Virus record (IMG/VR): IMGVR_UViG_3300031730_000015
Span: 1 to 36,563 of that record
Source: a virus
DNA length: 36,563 nt
Direction: 5' to 3' (one strand)
This document shows positions 30,740 to 36,563 of this stretch, in pieces. The notes under the pieces are model-generated. The model did no database searches and was not told where the DNA came from. It saw only the letters and a program-made list of their open reading frames with translations. Position 1 is the first letter of the stretch. Every line of letters starts with the position of its first letter. The translations under genes and the position numbers were made by a program.

Positions 30740-31680
30740 GCGCTCGCCTCTGCTCTGGCTACGCCCTTGCGGGCCGCTCGCAGCCGCTCCACGGCATCAC
30801 ATTCCGAATCCGTGCCTCGGGCCGCTTCGAGCGCGGCAGAGGCGTCGGCGAGCTCCTGGCGCGCAGGAGACAGCACGGGGGCAGGCATCGTCGCGGCCGG
30901 TGGCGCGCTCGCGCTCGTCGGACCCTGCGTGAGCAAGCGCACGCGCTCGCTCACCAGCGCCCCGAGCTTCGCGCCGCCCTTGCGGCACCAGTCGTCGGCG
31001 AAGAACGCGTCGAGCAGCCTCGGGGCATCGGCGTCCGTGGTCTCACGAGCGAGATCGAGCCAGGGACCGCCGCCCATCGGCTGCGTGGCCTGGCCGTGGG
31101 GCACGATGCCCGGGAGCGCCACGGCGAAGCGCTCGAGGTAGCCCAGTCGGAGCCGTTCGGCCCTGGTCGCGGCTGGGCTCTTGGGCGGAGCCTCGGCTAC
31201 GCGCACCGAGAGTGCGTTAGCACTCTCTCCGGGTCGGGTCGGGTCGGGTCGGGTCGGGACCGAGATTTCCCTCGGCCCTTCCCCGGTGCGTCCCCCCGTT
31301 TGTCCCCGGGGGACATTGGCCGGGACACCCTCACGCGCGTCCCTCTGTCGCTTCTTCTTGTCCCGCTCGTGTTCCCTCTTCCGCTCGACGCGTTCCTTCA
31401 TTGCCTCTGCCTGGTGGTGCGCGTAGTCGTGGATCTCGAAGTGGTCTCCGCAGTCGATCCACAAGCCCGGCACGAGCTCGTCAGTGAAGGTGGTCATCTG
31501 CTTCGAGGTCCATCGCCCGTGGTGGTTCAGAGAGGCAACCAACGCCTTCTCAATGCGCCCATCCGTGACCGCGCGATTCGCGAAGTGCAGTCCGTTCGAC
31601 CACAGGCGATACGCGCCATCGGACAAGCGGAGGAGCTTCGGGTGGAGCGGCATCGCGTCCTCTGTGCGGACCCACGTCAT
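30736..31680 (-). CDS. Replisome organiser-like protein (winged-helix initiator/loader)
   Basis: 314 residues from ATG 31680 (TGATG). The N-terminal ~100 residues carry the pattern seen in phage initiators: MTWVRTEDAMPLHPKLLRLS, AYRLWSNGLHFANRAVTDG. A Lys/Arg-rich linker follows, then a Pro/Thr repeat PTRPDPTRP (~160), and a helical C-terminus with FFADDWCRKGGAK. Adjacent to DnaB, it probably binds the origin and loads the helicase. The gene contains a hairpin and G-tract (31208-31258), a candidate origin. A start further upstream would run into unrelated sequence. Confidence 0.78.
   Translation of the reverse strand: MTWVRTEDAMPLHPKLLRLSDGAYRLWSNGLHFANRAVTDGRIEKALVASLNHHGRWTSKQMTTFTDELVPGLWIDCGDHFEIHDYAHHQAEAMKERVERKREHERDKKKRQRDAREGVPANVPRGQTGGRTGEGPREISVPTRPDPTRPGESANALSVRVAEAPPKSPAATRAERLRLGYLERFAVALPGIVPHGQATQPMGGGPWLDLARETTDADAPRLLDAFFADDWCRKGGAKLGALVSERVRLLTQGPTSASAPPAATMPAPVLSPARQELADASAALEAARGTDSECDAVERLRAARKGVARAEASA
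31208..31258. repeat. Hairpin plus G-quadruplex-type tract in the replication gene
   Basis: A perfect 8-pair stem GAGAGTGC-gtta-GCACTCTC (31208-31227) is followed by six GGG runs at exact 5-base spacing (31231-31258, units GGGTC). Downstream is a palindrome TGTCCCC-G-GGGGACA (31301-31315) and a second GGGACA at 31322. The whole set could be an origin or its control. Confidence 0.65.
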
Positions 31681-31793
31681 CAGTACTTCCCCCCAACGGC
31701 CTGACGTGCCGTTCTCTGACGCTCGAGCATGTCGAGGACCTCCTGTGCGCGCGCGATGGTCTCTGCGGGTGTGAGCGGGCGCGGGCGGCTCAT
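31680..31793 (-). CDS. 37-residue microprotein
   Basis: ATG 31793 overlaps the upstream stop (ATGA), and the TGA overlaps the next ATG (TGATG). The product, opening MSRPRPLTPAETIARAQEVL, is mostly one helix. Its place in the unbroken overlap chain supports it; there is no other evidence of function. Confidence 0.55.
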   Translation of the reverse strand: MSRPRPLTPAETIARAQEVLDMLERQRTARQAVGGKY

Positions 31794-32074
31794 GCGTCAC
31801 CGCGCCCGAGCGCGAGAAGGAAGAGCACGCAGCATGTGGCGTGCGCGAGATGCGGCAGACCTGTCTCGGGATCGGCGTGCTGTCCGCCAAACCACGCTAC
31901 GAGATGGCGCTGCGTCGCGGCGAAGTAACGCTCGCGCGCATTCGGCACGAGACGCCAGTTGCCCTCGCCGTACTTACGTGCCCCGAAATCGAGTACGGCG
32001 ACGACGTCACCGAGCGCGTTCCACGGAACGAGATGCCACGGGGCCTTACCCGTGTCGTCCTTGCGACCGCTCAT
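31790..32074 (-). CDS. dATP/dGTP diphosphohydrolase-like protein (DUF5664 type)
   Basis: 94 residues from ATG 32074 (ATGA with a frame of the upstream gene). It has the family pattern: KDDTGKAPWHLVPWNAL near the N-terminus, FGARKYGEGNWRL (30-42), RYFAATQRHLVAWFGG, and DPETGLPHLAHATCCVLFLL at the end. Proteins of this kind in phages are linked to purine nucleotide hydrolysis for modified-base pathways. Here no partner PurZ-like gene is seen. Activity is inferred from family. Confidence 0.78.
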   Translation of the reverse strand: MSGRKDDTGKAPWHLVPWNALGDVVAVLDFGARKYGEGNWRLVPNARERYFAATQRHLVAWFGGQHADPETGLPHLAHATCCVLFLLALGRGDA

Positions 32075-32075
32075 G

Positions 32076-32511
32076 TCAACCCGCTCCGAACAGGTCGAGC
32101 TGCGCTTCGCTCTCCGGCACGGCGGCCGTGCGAGGCTTTGGCGCCTTCAGCGCCTCTCGCGCGGCGTCCACGCTCTCCAGCCATGCCGCCGCGTACCCCT
32201 TCGGACGCACGAGCACGCAGGTTCGCGGACGCGCGTTGCCGAGCATCACCGCGCCCGAATGGTACGCGAGGAGCGTCAGCGTGCCGAGCGACTGGCTCGA
32301 CTGCGCGACGACCTTCTCGACGCCATGCTGCGCGATGACGCGCACGAAGTGCTCGGCCGTGCTCTGCGGCATGTCGATGAAGATGCGCAAGTCCGCGTCG
32401 CGTGACCGCGCTGCACTTCGGGAGGAACGCCCCCCCCCCGTGCTCGGCCTTGAAACAGCGCTCGCACGCGCAGATGAGATCGAGCGTCTCGGCTGCCTTC
32501 TTCGTCTTCAT
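32076..32511 (-). CDS. Clamp-motif protein, frame broken at a ten-G run
   Basis: ATG 32511 (ATGA overlap; GAGG upstream) opens a frame (MKTKKAAETLDLICACERCF) that continues past G10 (32439-32430) as Arg-rich, shadow-like sequence. The frame that looks real downstream (RIFIDMPQSTAEHFVRVIAQ, to stop 32076) has no start with a ribosome site. Removing one G joins both into 144 residues. The end QLDLF (32102-32088) matches the beta sliding clamp-binding consensus. Either a sequencing indel, a slippery phase-variable tract, or programmed shift. Its place next to replication genes fits a clamp partner. Alternative: TTG start at 32390 for the second part. Confidence 0.6.
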
Positions 32512-33026
32512 GCTGCCTCGTCGATTTCGTTGCCGAACGACGTCCACCCCGGACGCTGGGCGCGCGCGAACAAGCGCACGTACGGACCATCCGCGAGCTG
32601 CTCTACGAGCTCGTAGAACGCGGCGGGCTTCTGCGAGTGCTTGCCGACCGGCGCGGAGAAGCGCGAGCGCACGGAGCGGCTACGTGGCTTCCATCGGCCA
32701 CGCGTCGCGACGAGGCACGTCTCGTGCGATGCGCGCACGTAGTGACCCATGCCGAAATGCGGCTTGCCGGTGATGGTCGTCTTCTCCCAGACGATCTCTG
32801 TCTTGAGCGTAAATCCCCACGCCCTCACGACGTCGAGCGCATCCTGCTGCATCGACGACACGCGCCAGAGCAACAGCAACGCATCGGGAGCGAGCGGCGG
32901 CAGCTCGAACGTACAGACGTCCGGCGTGCGCATGCATACGTAGTGCGACGTCGCGCCACGCTTCGGACCCGGCAGCGAGTCGCCGAACTTCCACGGCGGG
33001 TCGGCCTCAAGGACGGCGAACGTCAT
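32508..33026 (-). CDS. MT-A70-family adenine methyltransferase
   Basis: 172 residues from ATG 33026 (ATGA). The catalytic DPPW is at residues 9-12, followed by KFGDS. The segment HETCLVATRG and the KP-rich region near GKHSQKPAAFYELVEQL follow the MT-A70/phage N6-adenine methylase pattern, ending in RPGWTSFGNEID. It would methylate adenine in DNA, probably for restriction escape or regulation. It sits beside an HNH nuclease; whether they cooperate is unknown. Confidence 0.87.
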   Translation of the reverse strand: MTFAVLEADPPWKFGDSLPGPKRGATSHYVCMRTPDVCTFELPPLAPDALLLLWRVSSMQQDALDVVRAWGFTLKTEIVWEKTTITGKPHFGMGHYVRASHETCLVATRGRWKPRSRSVRSRFSAPVGKHSQKPAAFYELVEQLADGPYVRLFARAQRPGWTSFGNEIDEAA

Positions 33027-33376
33027 GCGGCCACCGCCTCTCGACGCAGCGCTTCGAGACGCTTGCCTTCGCTACGGTCGATCGGTCGCGCGCATGCTCG
33101 CCGGATGCGACGCGCGATGCCGTCTGTGGTCACGCCGCGTGCACGCTCGTACGCGAGCCACGAGCGCAGCGACTTCGCCTGCTTCGCGCTGTTGCAGCGA
33201 AAGCACGCGGTGACGAGATTGCTCTCGTGATGCGAGCCACCCATCTCGACGGGCGTCACGTGGTCGAGCGTGAGCAGGCCACCCTGCGCTTCGCAATAGA
33301 CGCAGGTGAACGCGTCGCGTGCGTAGATCGCGAGACGTCGCGCGGGGCGACACCACTTCGAGCCGTTGTTGCTCAT
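33023..33376 (-). CDS. HNH endonuclease
   Basis: 117 residues from ATG 33376 (ATGA). Zinc pairs CVYC (25-28) and CFRC (58-61) bracket LDHVTP (37-42) with catalytic His39, and Asn53/Asn62 complete the HNH module. The C-terminus is basic and helical. In phages such genes act in packaging, homing or DNA processing. No portal or terminase is adjacent, so the role is open. Confidence 0.88.
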   Translation of the reverse strand: MSNNGSKWCRPARRLAIYARDAFTCVYCEAQGGLLTLDHVTPVEMGGSHHESNLVTACFRCNSAKQAKSLRSWLAYERARGVTTDGIARRIRRACARPIDRSEGKRLEALRREAVAA

Positions 33377-33576
33377 GTGACCTCGTGGATGCGGCAGGCC
33401 ATGCATGTGACGCGTGCGGGATCGGCGCTGATGAGTAGGTCGCGCACGCTCGAATCCATCGGCGGCGTCTTGTGGTGGCGCACGCACTTCGCGGTGAGGT
33501 GGCCGTCCTTGCGACGTGCACGCAGGTGCACGGTGACCTGGCGAACGCCTTGGAGGTTGCGGGCGGTGATGCTCAC
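33373..33576 (-). CDS. Small basic Cys-containing protein, 67 aa
   Basis: GTG 33576 overlaps the upstream stop (GTGA), and the stop overlaps the HNH start. It begins SITARNLQGVRQVTVHLRAR, then KCVRHHKTPP, and ends near TCMACRIHEV. Cys/His spacing suggests a zinc site. A longer reading to 33720 is Arg-rich and unlikely. Confidence 0.66.
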   Translation of the reverse strand: MSITARNLQGVRQVTVHLRARRKDGHLTAKCVRHHKTPPMDSSVRDLLISADPARVTCMACRIHEVT

Positions 33577-33806
33577 GACGCACCCATGTCGCGCGCGGCC
33601 CGCGTCAGAGCGTCGCCGAGACCGAGCGCGTCGTCGGCGTTCATGTCGTGCGTGCGCTCGTCGAGCACGAGGCGGACGACACGTGTGCCGCGGTTCGCGA
33701 GCACTTCGCAGTGGAAGCACTCACGCACGACCGCGCGCCTGCACCACAGGTACATCGCGCACGCGCCCGCGATTGCGCCGAGAGAGGCGAGGAGAGCGAA
33801 CATCAC
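33573..33806 (-). CDS. Small membrane protein, 77 aa
   Basis: Starts at GTG 33806 or ATG 33803 (the overlap reads GTGATG). An N-terminal hydrophobic segment (FALLASLGAIAGACAMYLW, residues ~3-21) and a soluble tail with ECFHCEVL follow. Likely one-pass membrane protein; function unknown. Confidence 0.62.
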   Translation of the reverse strand: MMFALLASLGAIAGACAMYLWCRRAVVRECFHCEVLANRGTRVVRLVLDERTHDMNADDALGLGDALTRAARDMGAS

Positions 33807-33925
33807 CGCTCACCCCCGTCCAAGAGCCAGAGCGCGAGATCGATCGCGCCGCTCACAGCGCGAACGAAGACCGTGCCGACCGATCGCGCGATGCAAACGC
33901 CGCAGCAGACAAGGGCGAGCTTCAT
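33803..33925 (-). CDS. 40-residue hydrophobic microprotein
   Basis: ATG 33925 overlaps the upstream stop (ATGA), and the TGA overlaps the next start. The product is hydrophobic (KLALVCCGVCIARSVGTVFV, then AIDLALWLLDGGER), with three Cys near the start. It is short but keeps the overlap chain intact. A small membrane or secreted peptide is likely. Confidence 0.55.
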   Translation of the reverse strand: MKLALVCCGVCIARSVGTVFVRAVSGAIDLALWLLDGGER

Positions 33926-34287
33926 TGCGTCCTCCCGCTCGCGCACATCGTGCGACAGGGATCCGTCGTGACGCGGTCACATGGCCACGAGCGATTCGGC
34001 GCGTAGTCCGGTCCCTCGATGCACGCGCGCACGTGGACGCCGAACAAGTCCTCGGCCGTGACGTGACACTGCCTGACGAGGTCTTCGCCTTCCTCGTCGC
34101 TCTTGGGGTTCGCTGCCGCGGCGCACTCGACGACGAAGCGCGCAGCGTCGTCGCGGCGCGCGAGCGGGATGACCTGCGAGGTCGCGATGTGCCACTCGGG
34201 CTCGCCGCCACACCCCTGCGTGGCGAGACACGTCATCGCCGCGATGAGCAGCGCGACGAACGGGAGGAGGATGAAGCGCGCGTTCAT
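33922..34287 (-). CDS. Secreted Cys-containing protein, possible lipoprotein, 121 aa
   Basis: ATG 34287 overlaps the Cro-like stop (ATGA). The signal-like N-terminus is MNARFILLPFVALLIAAMTC, then LATQGCGGEPEW; two candidate Cys, neither with an ideal lipobox. The mature part has several Cys (QCHV, RACIEG, PCDRV, PCRTMC), likely disulphide-bonded outside the cytoplasm. As the second gene of the leftward operon it could be an early membrane or superinfection-related protein; inference only. Confidence 0.65.
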   Translation of the reverse strand: MNARFILLPFVALLIAAMTCLATQGCGGEPEWHIATSQVIPLARRDDAARFVVECAAAANPKSDEEGEDLVRQCHVTAEDLFGVHVRACIEGPDYAPNRSWPCDRVTTDPCRTMCASGRTQ

Positions 34288-34523
34288 GCGGCCCTCCGCT
34301 TCTGCTTCGTCGCGCGCTTGCGCTTCGGGGCGGTGGGCTCGCAGAGGTCTGCGATGGTGACGGCGCCGTTGGTGGCGGCGCTGATTTTCGCGGCAGTCGC
34401 GTACTTCGGAACCGAGCGCCTTTGTCGGATAGCCGCGATGGTCGTGTAGAAAACCCCCGCTTCTTTCGCGATGCGCGCGTGCTCACCGTACCCTTGCCTA
34501 CGGATATAGGTGTCGAGATCCAT
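34284..34523 (-). CDS. Cro/YdaS-like HTH regulator, first gene of the leftward operon
   Basis: 79 residues from ATG 34523. MDLDTYIRRQGYGEHARIAK, GVFYTTIAAIRQRRSVPK and the closing ATNGAVTIADL follow the small Cro/YdaS pattern, with a Lys/Arg tail. The promoter -10 (34530-34535) lies so close that the message is probably leaderless. It opens the long lytic chain, so a Cro role is likely. It faces the XRE gene at 34604 across overlapping promoters. Confidence 0.82.
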   Translation of the reverse strand: MDLDTYIRRQGYGEHARIAKEAGVFYTTIAAIRQRRSVPKYATAAKISAATNGAVTIADLCEPTAPKRKRATKQKRRAA

Positions 34524-34529
34524 GTACCA

Positions 34530-34558
34530 ACGCTACATGGTTGACACTACAGCGTCAA
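34530..34558 (-). promoter_or_regulatory. Leftward promoter with two tandem operators
   Basis: Minus strand: -35 TTGACG (34558-34553), 17-base spacer, -10 TAGCGT (34535-34530), ending six bases before ATG 34523. Operators ACGCTGTAGTGT (34555-34544) and ACCATGTAGCGT (34541-34530) match ACGCTGTAGCGT at 11 and 10 of 12 positions and are 14 bases apart, covering both promoter boxes. Confidence 0.75.
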
Positions 34559-34570
34559 GGCACTTAGTTA
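34541..34570 (+). promoter_or_regulatory. Rightward promoter for the XRE gene
   Basis: A perfect TTGACA -35 (34541-34546) overlaps the leftward -35 in the same operator. A weak -10 TTAGTT (34564-34569) or TAGTTA (34565-34570) follows at 17-18 bases. This makes one switch with back-to-back, mutually exclusive promoters. Confidence 0.55.
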
Positions 34571-34603
34571 ATCCAGGCGTGCGATTGCACCTAGATACAG
34601 CGC

Positions 34604-35050
34604 GTGCACTCTACGGAGATGAAGAGCGAAACCCCGCAAAGGCCCGACATCGGACCGCGCCTGGTTCAGGTCGCCCTCGACGCTGGCTACAGCATGAGCA
34701 GCCTCGGAAGAGCGCTCGGGGTTGCAAATACGACCGTCGTTGCATGGAAGAATGGCAGCGAGCCGCGCGTTGCGTTTGTGGACCGGGTCGCGGTCCTAGC
34801 GGGGAGCTCTTTGATGTTCATCATTCGTGGTGTCCGCGAAGCGGACGTGGGTGCGCCACCTCCGGAGCTGGGGGAATGGCGCGATCGCATGGCGCCGGCC
34901 GACGTGACCGACGCCGAGCTGGCGACGCTTGCAAGCGTCCGGTTCGCCGTTCAGCACCCGGGGCCGCAGTGGTACGCGTTGGCGCTGGCGGGTATACGCT
35001 CGAGCCCGGTGTCGATGGCTACGGAGATCCGGAAGCGCGCGGCGCGCTAG
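34604..35050 (+). CDS. XRE-family HTH protein, candidate lysogeny repressor
   Basis: 148 residues from GTG 34604, or 143 from ATG 34619; neither has a well-placed ribosome site. The HTH lies at about residues 20-66: QVALDAGYSMSSLGRALGVA, TTVVAWKNGSEPR and a VAVLAG end. No cleavage-type peptidase domain follows; the C-terminal ~75 residues are helical. It faces the Cro-like gene across shared operators. The TAG stop shares the CTAG with the stop of the convergent lipoprotein gene. Repressor function is inferred from position. Confidence 0.78.
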   Translation: MHSTEMKSETPQRPDIGPRLVQVALDAGYSMSSLGRALGVANTTVVAWKNGSEPRVAFVDRVAVLAGSSLMFIIRGVREADVGAPPPELGEWRDRMAPADVTDAELATLASVRFAVQHPGPQWYALALAGIRSSPVSMATEIRKRAAR

Positions 35051-35559
35051 AAGCCGAAGCAGTCGCCAACGTCGGCGAATAGCTGGGCGCGGTCGAGATC
35101 GCAGTCGGCCTTCTTCGTGCCCGTCAACATGTGACACGGCTCCGCGTCGGCGCATGGGTACGCCGCGTCATATGCTGCGTCACACGCATCAAACCCAGCC
35201 GGGTCACAAGTCTCGGCGTGGTCGGTGTAGCAGTCGTATCGCTGACCTTCGACAGACAGCCGGCAGGCGGTGAGTTCCTCGAACCGAGGGTACAGCGCAC
35301 CGACGTCGAGGACACAGAGCTCCTCCGCGGCGGTCAACGGGGCAATGTTGTCCGATACACATGCCTGCTCAGACGGGTATTCGTACGCGGCCCAGAAGCA
35401 CGAACAGTCCGCCGCGTCGGCCAGGTCGCTCACTTCCGATCCTTGGATGAGGAGGAGACCTGTGGCGCTCTCGTCTGACGAACAGGCCGTGATGAGCAAT
35501 ACGAAGGCGGCTCCAAAGCGTGTGCGCATACGGGAGTCTCGCGCGATTTGCGTCGCCAT
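35047..35559 (-). CDS. Cys-rich secreted lipoprotein, possible lysogenic-conversion gene
   Basis: 170 residues from ATG 35559, favoured by AAGGA six bases upstream; ATG 35529 would give a shorter signal. The signal ends in the lipobox I-T-A-Cys26 (FGAAFVLLITAC), followed by SSDES. Some fifteen Cys are spread through the mature part (DCSCFW, PCADAEPCH, KADCDLD), typical of disulphide-rich exported proteins. It is convergent with the XRE gene and lies beside the operators, the usual place for genes expressed from a prophage. Function unknown. Confidence 0.75.
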   Translation of the reverse strand: MATQIARDSRMRTRFGAAFVLLITACSSDESATGLLLIQGSEVSDLADAADCSCFWAAYEYPSEQACVSDNIAPLTAAEELCVLDVGALYPRFEELTACRLSVEGQRYDCYTDHAETCDPAGFDACDAAYDAAYPCADAEPCHMLTGTKKADCDLDRAQLFADVGDCFGF

Positions 35560-35571
35560 GTCGATTCCTTG

Positions 35572-35600
35572 TTGACGCTGTAGCGTTGACGCTGTAGCTT
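35572..35600 (+). promoter_or_regulatory. Early rightward promoter with two tandem operators
   Basis: -35 TTGACG (35572-35577), 17 bases, -10 TAGCTT (35595-35600). Operators ACGCTGTAGCGT (35575-35586, perfect palindrome arms) and ACGCTGTAGCTT (35589-35600) are 14 bases apart, the same spacing as at 34530-34555. GGAGG (35609-35613) and ATG 35621 follow. Likely controlled by the same repressor as the leftward operon. Confidence 0.75.
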
Positions 35601-35620
35601 CTGGGCTCGGAGGCGAGACC

Positions 35621-35983
35621 ATGGACCAGGCACAACGGACCCGCGATGACGTAGAACTGCTGGCGCTTCAGGCGAAGCACGCCCAATCGAAGGGCGTCAT
35701 GAGCGCGCTCACCGGCATCGAAGCTGGGCAGCGCGTGCGATTCGCACTCGGCGCGTTCGGCGACCAGGTGGAGGCGACCGTCGAGCGCGCGACGCACGCG
35801 GGGACGACGTCGCTGATCGACGTGCGCTTCGACGACGGCGTCGAAGGGCTCGCGTGGACGACGCCGGGGCTCGGCGGGCCGCGCTTCGTGCGTATGGGCT
35901 GGGTGCGCCCGAGCGACATCGCGAGCGTCGTCGTCCTCGCAGACGCGACCGACCTCGACGACGAAGACGAGGTGGCGGCATGA
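35621..35983 (+). CDS. First gene of the early rightward operon, 120 aa
   Basis: ATG 35621 with GGAGG seven bases upstream, ending in ATGA with the next gene. An N-terminal helix (DVELLALQAKHAQSKG) is followed by a compact beta part (QRVRFALGAFGDQVEATVER, LIDVRFDDGVEGLAWTTPG) and an acidic tail. The beta part could be an SH3-like fold. No family recognised. Its place directly behind the operator-controlled promoter means immediate early expression. Confidence 0.75.
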   Translation: MDQAQRTRDDVELLALQAKHAQSKGVMSALTGIEAGQRVRFALGAFGDQVEATVERATHAGTTSLIDVRFDDGVEGLAWTTPGLGGPRFVRMGWVRPSDIASVVVLADATDLDDEDEVAA

Positions 35984-36563
35984 GCGCGATCATCTTCACC
36001 GCCCGCGTGGGCGCGTTCGGTCGGCGCGCTGCGTCGCATCTCATTCGCGTCACGAAGACCGGTAGCGTCACCGTCTCGGACGGCTCGCGTTTTACCCGCG
36101 ACCACGACCTGTCCGCGAAGCAGGTGGAACGTGTGCGAGCACTCGCCAACGCGAGCCGTGTCGCTGCGGGTGCAACGGCACCGAGTGCGCCCGCGATGAC
36201 GCGTCACGAGCTGATCGCGAAGCTGCAATCGTTCCACGCGTGCGACGAGTCGATTGCATGGTTGCGTGCGCAACCGTTCGCGACTGCGGCGGAGTGTTGG
36301 GCGGCGTGCGAACGCAGCGAGTGGATGTTGTGGCTCATCACGCCGCATCGCATCGCGTTCGACAAGAGCGTCTACGTCGGGCTCGCCTGCGACTTCGCGG
36401 AGCGCGTGCTGCCGATCGGTGAGGCGTGGTTCGAGAAGAACGGACCCGAGCACTCGAAAGCCGCTCAGGAGCTGATCGCCGCGATCCGTGCGGGAACCGT
36501 CACGGAAGCGCACCGCCAAGCGGTGTGGGCTGCGCGACGCTTCGCGTGGGATCGTAACGCCGC
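35980..36563 (+). CDS. Early protein truncated by the window end
   Basis: Open from ATG 35980 (ATGA overlap) to the window end, 194 codons, no stop. An N-terminal beta part (TKTGSVTVSDGSRF) is followed by a Trp/Cys-rich helical region CDESIAWLRAQPF, AAECWAACERSEWMLWLI and FAERVLPIGEAW. This CxxxxxWL and W-xx-C-R-xx-W-MLWL pattern recurs in phage and actinobacterial/myxobacterial hypothetical proteins with long Ala-rich ends. The fragment at 1-156 supplies just such an end. Probably one ~245-residue protein. Confidence 0.7.
   Translation, partial: MSAIIFTARVGAFGRRAASHLIRVTKTGSVTVSDGSRFTRDHDLSAKQVERVRALANASRVAAGATAPSAPAMTRHELIAKLQSFHACDESIAWLRAQPFATAAECWAACERSEWMLWLITPHRIAFDKSVYVGLACDFAERVLPIGEAWFEKNGPEHSKAAQELIAAIRAGTVTEAHRQAVWAARRFAWDRNA

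Noticed and set aside
31231-31260. CRISPR or microsatellite array
   Set aside because: Units are 5 bases without spacers; a simple tandem tract in a coding gene.

Overview
The window is best read as an almost complete genome of a temperate, short-tailed (P22/podovirus-like) phage of a GC-rich Gram-negative host. The evidence is an unbroken set of phage genes: terminase, portal, scaffold, HK97-type coat, head-tail and tail proteins, lysis genes, a DnaB-type helicase, integrase and excisionase, and two divergent small DNA-binding regulators. There are no host housekeeping genes. Several lipoproteins with Cys-rich mature parts hint at a myxobacterial or related host, but that is only an impression.

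Layout. A rightward early operon starts at a promoter near 35572, covers 35621-36563, and appears to continue across the window ends into 1-4757. It holds two unknown early proteins, a Bet/RecT recombinase, a coiled-coil protein, a C5 DNA methyltransferase, two small proteins, an excisionase and a tyrosine integrase. It stops at attP (4758-4812), which carries the 3' half of a tRNA-Leu(UAG). The gene cut by the right end (35980-36563) and the gene tail at the left end (1-156) look like two parts of one protein, so the map is probably circular and the contig ends lie in a (GCC)n tract.

Almost everything from 34523 down to 4910 is on the minus strand. It is one chain of about 37 genes, most overlapping the next by 1-16 bases. 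In order of transcription it carries a Cro-like regulator, small membrane or secreted proteins, HNH nuclease, MT-A70 methylase, a clamp-motif protein broken by a ten-G run, a dATP/dGTP hydrolase-like protein, a replisome organiser, DnaB helicase, RusA resolvase and small regulators. Then come small terminase, zinc-ribbon microproteins, large terminase, portal, scaffold, a terminator, coat, head-tail adaptor, tail and ejection-type proteins, a lectin-like protein, and a lysis cassette ending in an amidase. Replication, packaging, virion and lysis genes thus share one orientation, with the amidase last.

Control appears to sit in 34524-34603 (divergent promoters) and 35572-35600. Both loci hold two tandem copies of a 12-base palindrome-like site (consensus ACGCTGTAGCGT) overlapping promoters of the same geometry. 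Between them are an XRE repressor candidate on the plus strand and a convergent Cys-rich lipoprotein gene that could be a lysogenic-conversion (moron) gene. The other structured places are a hairpin plus G-quadruplex tract inside the replisome organiser gene (31208-31258, a candidate origin), two pairs of palindromic repeats in virion genes, and a lipoprotein with a zinc-protease motif in the lysis region.
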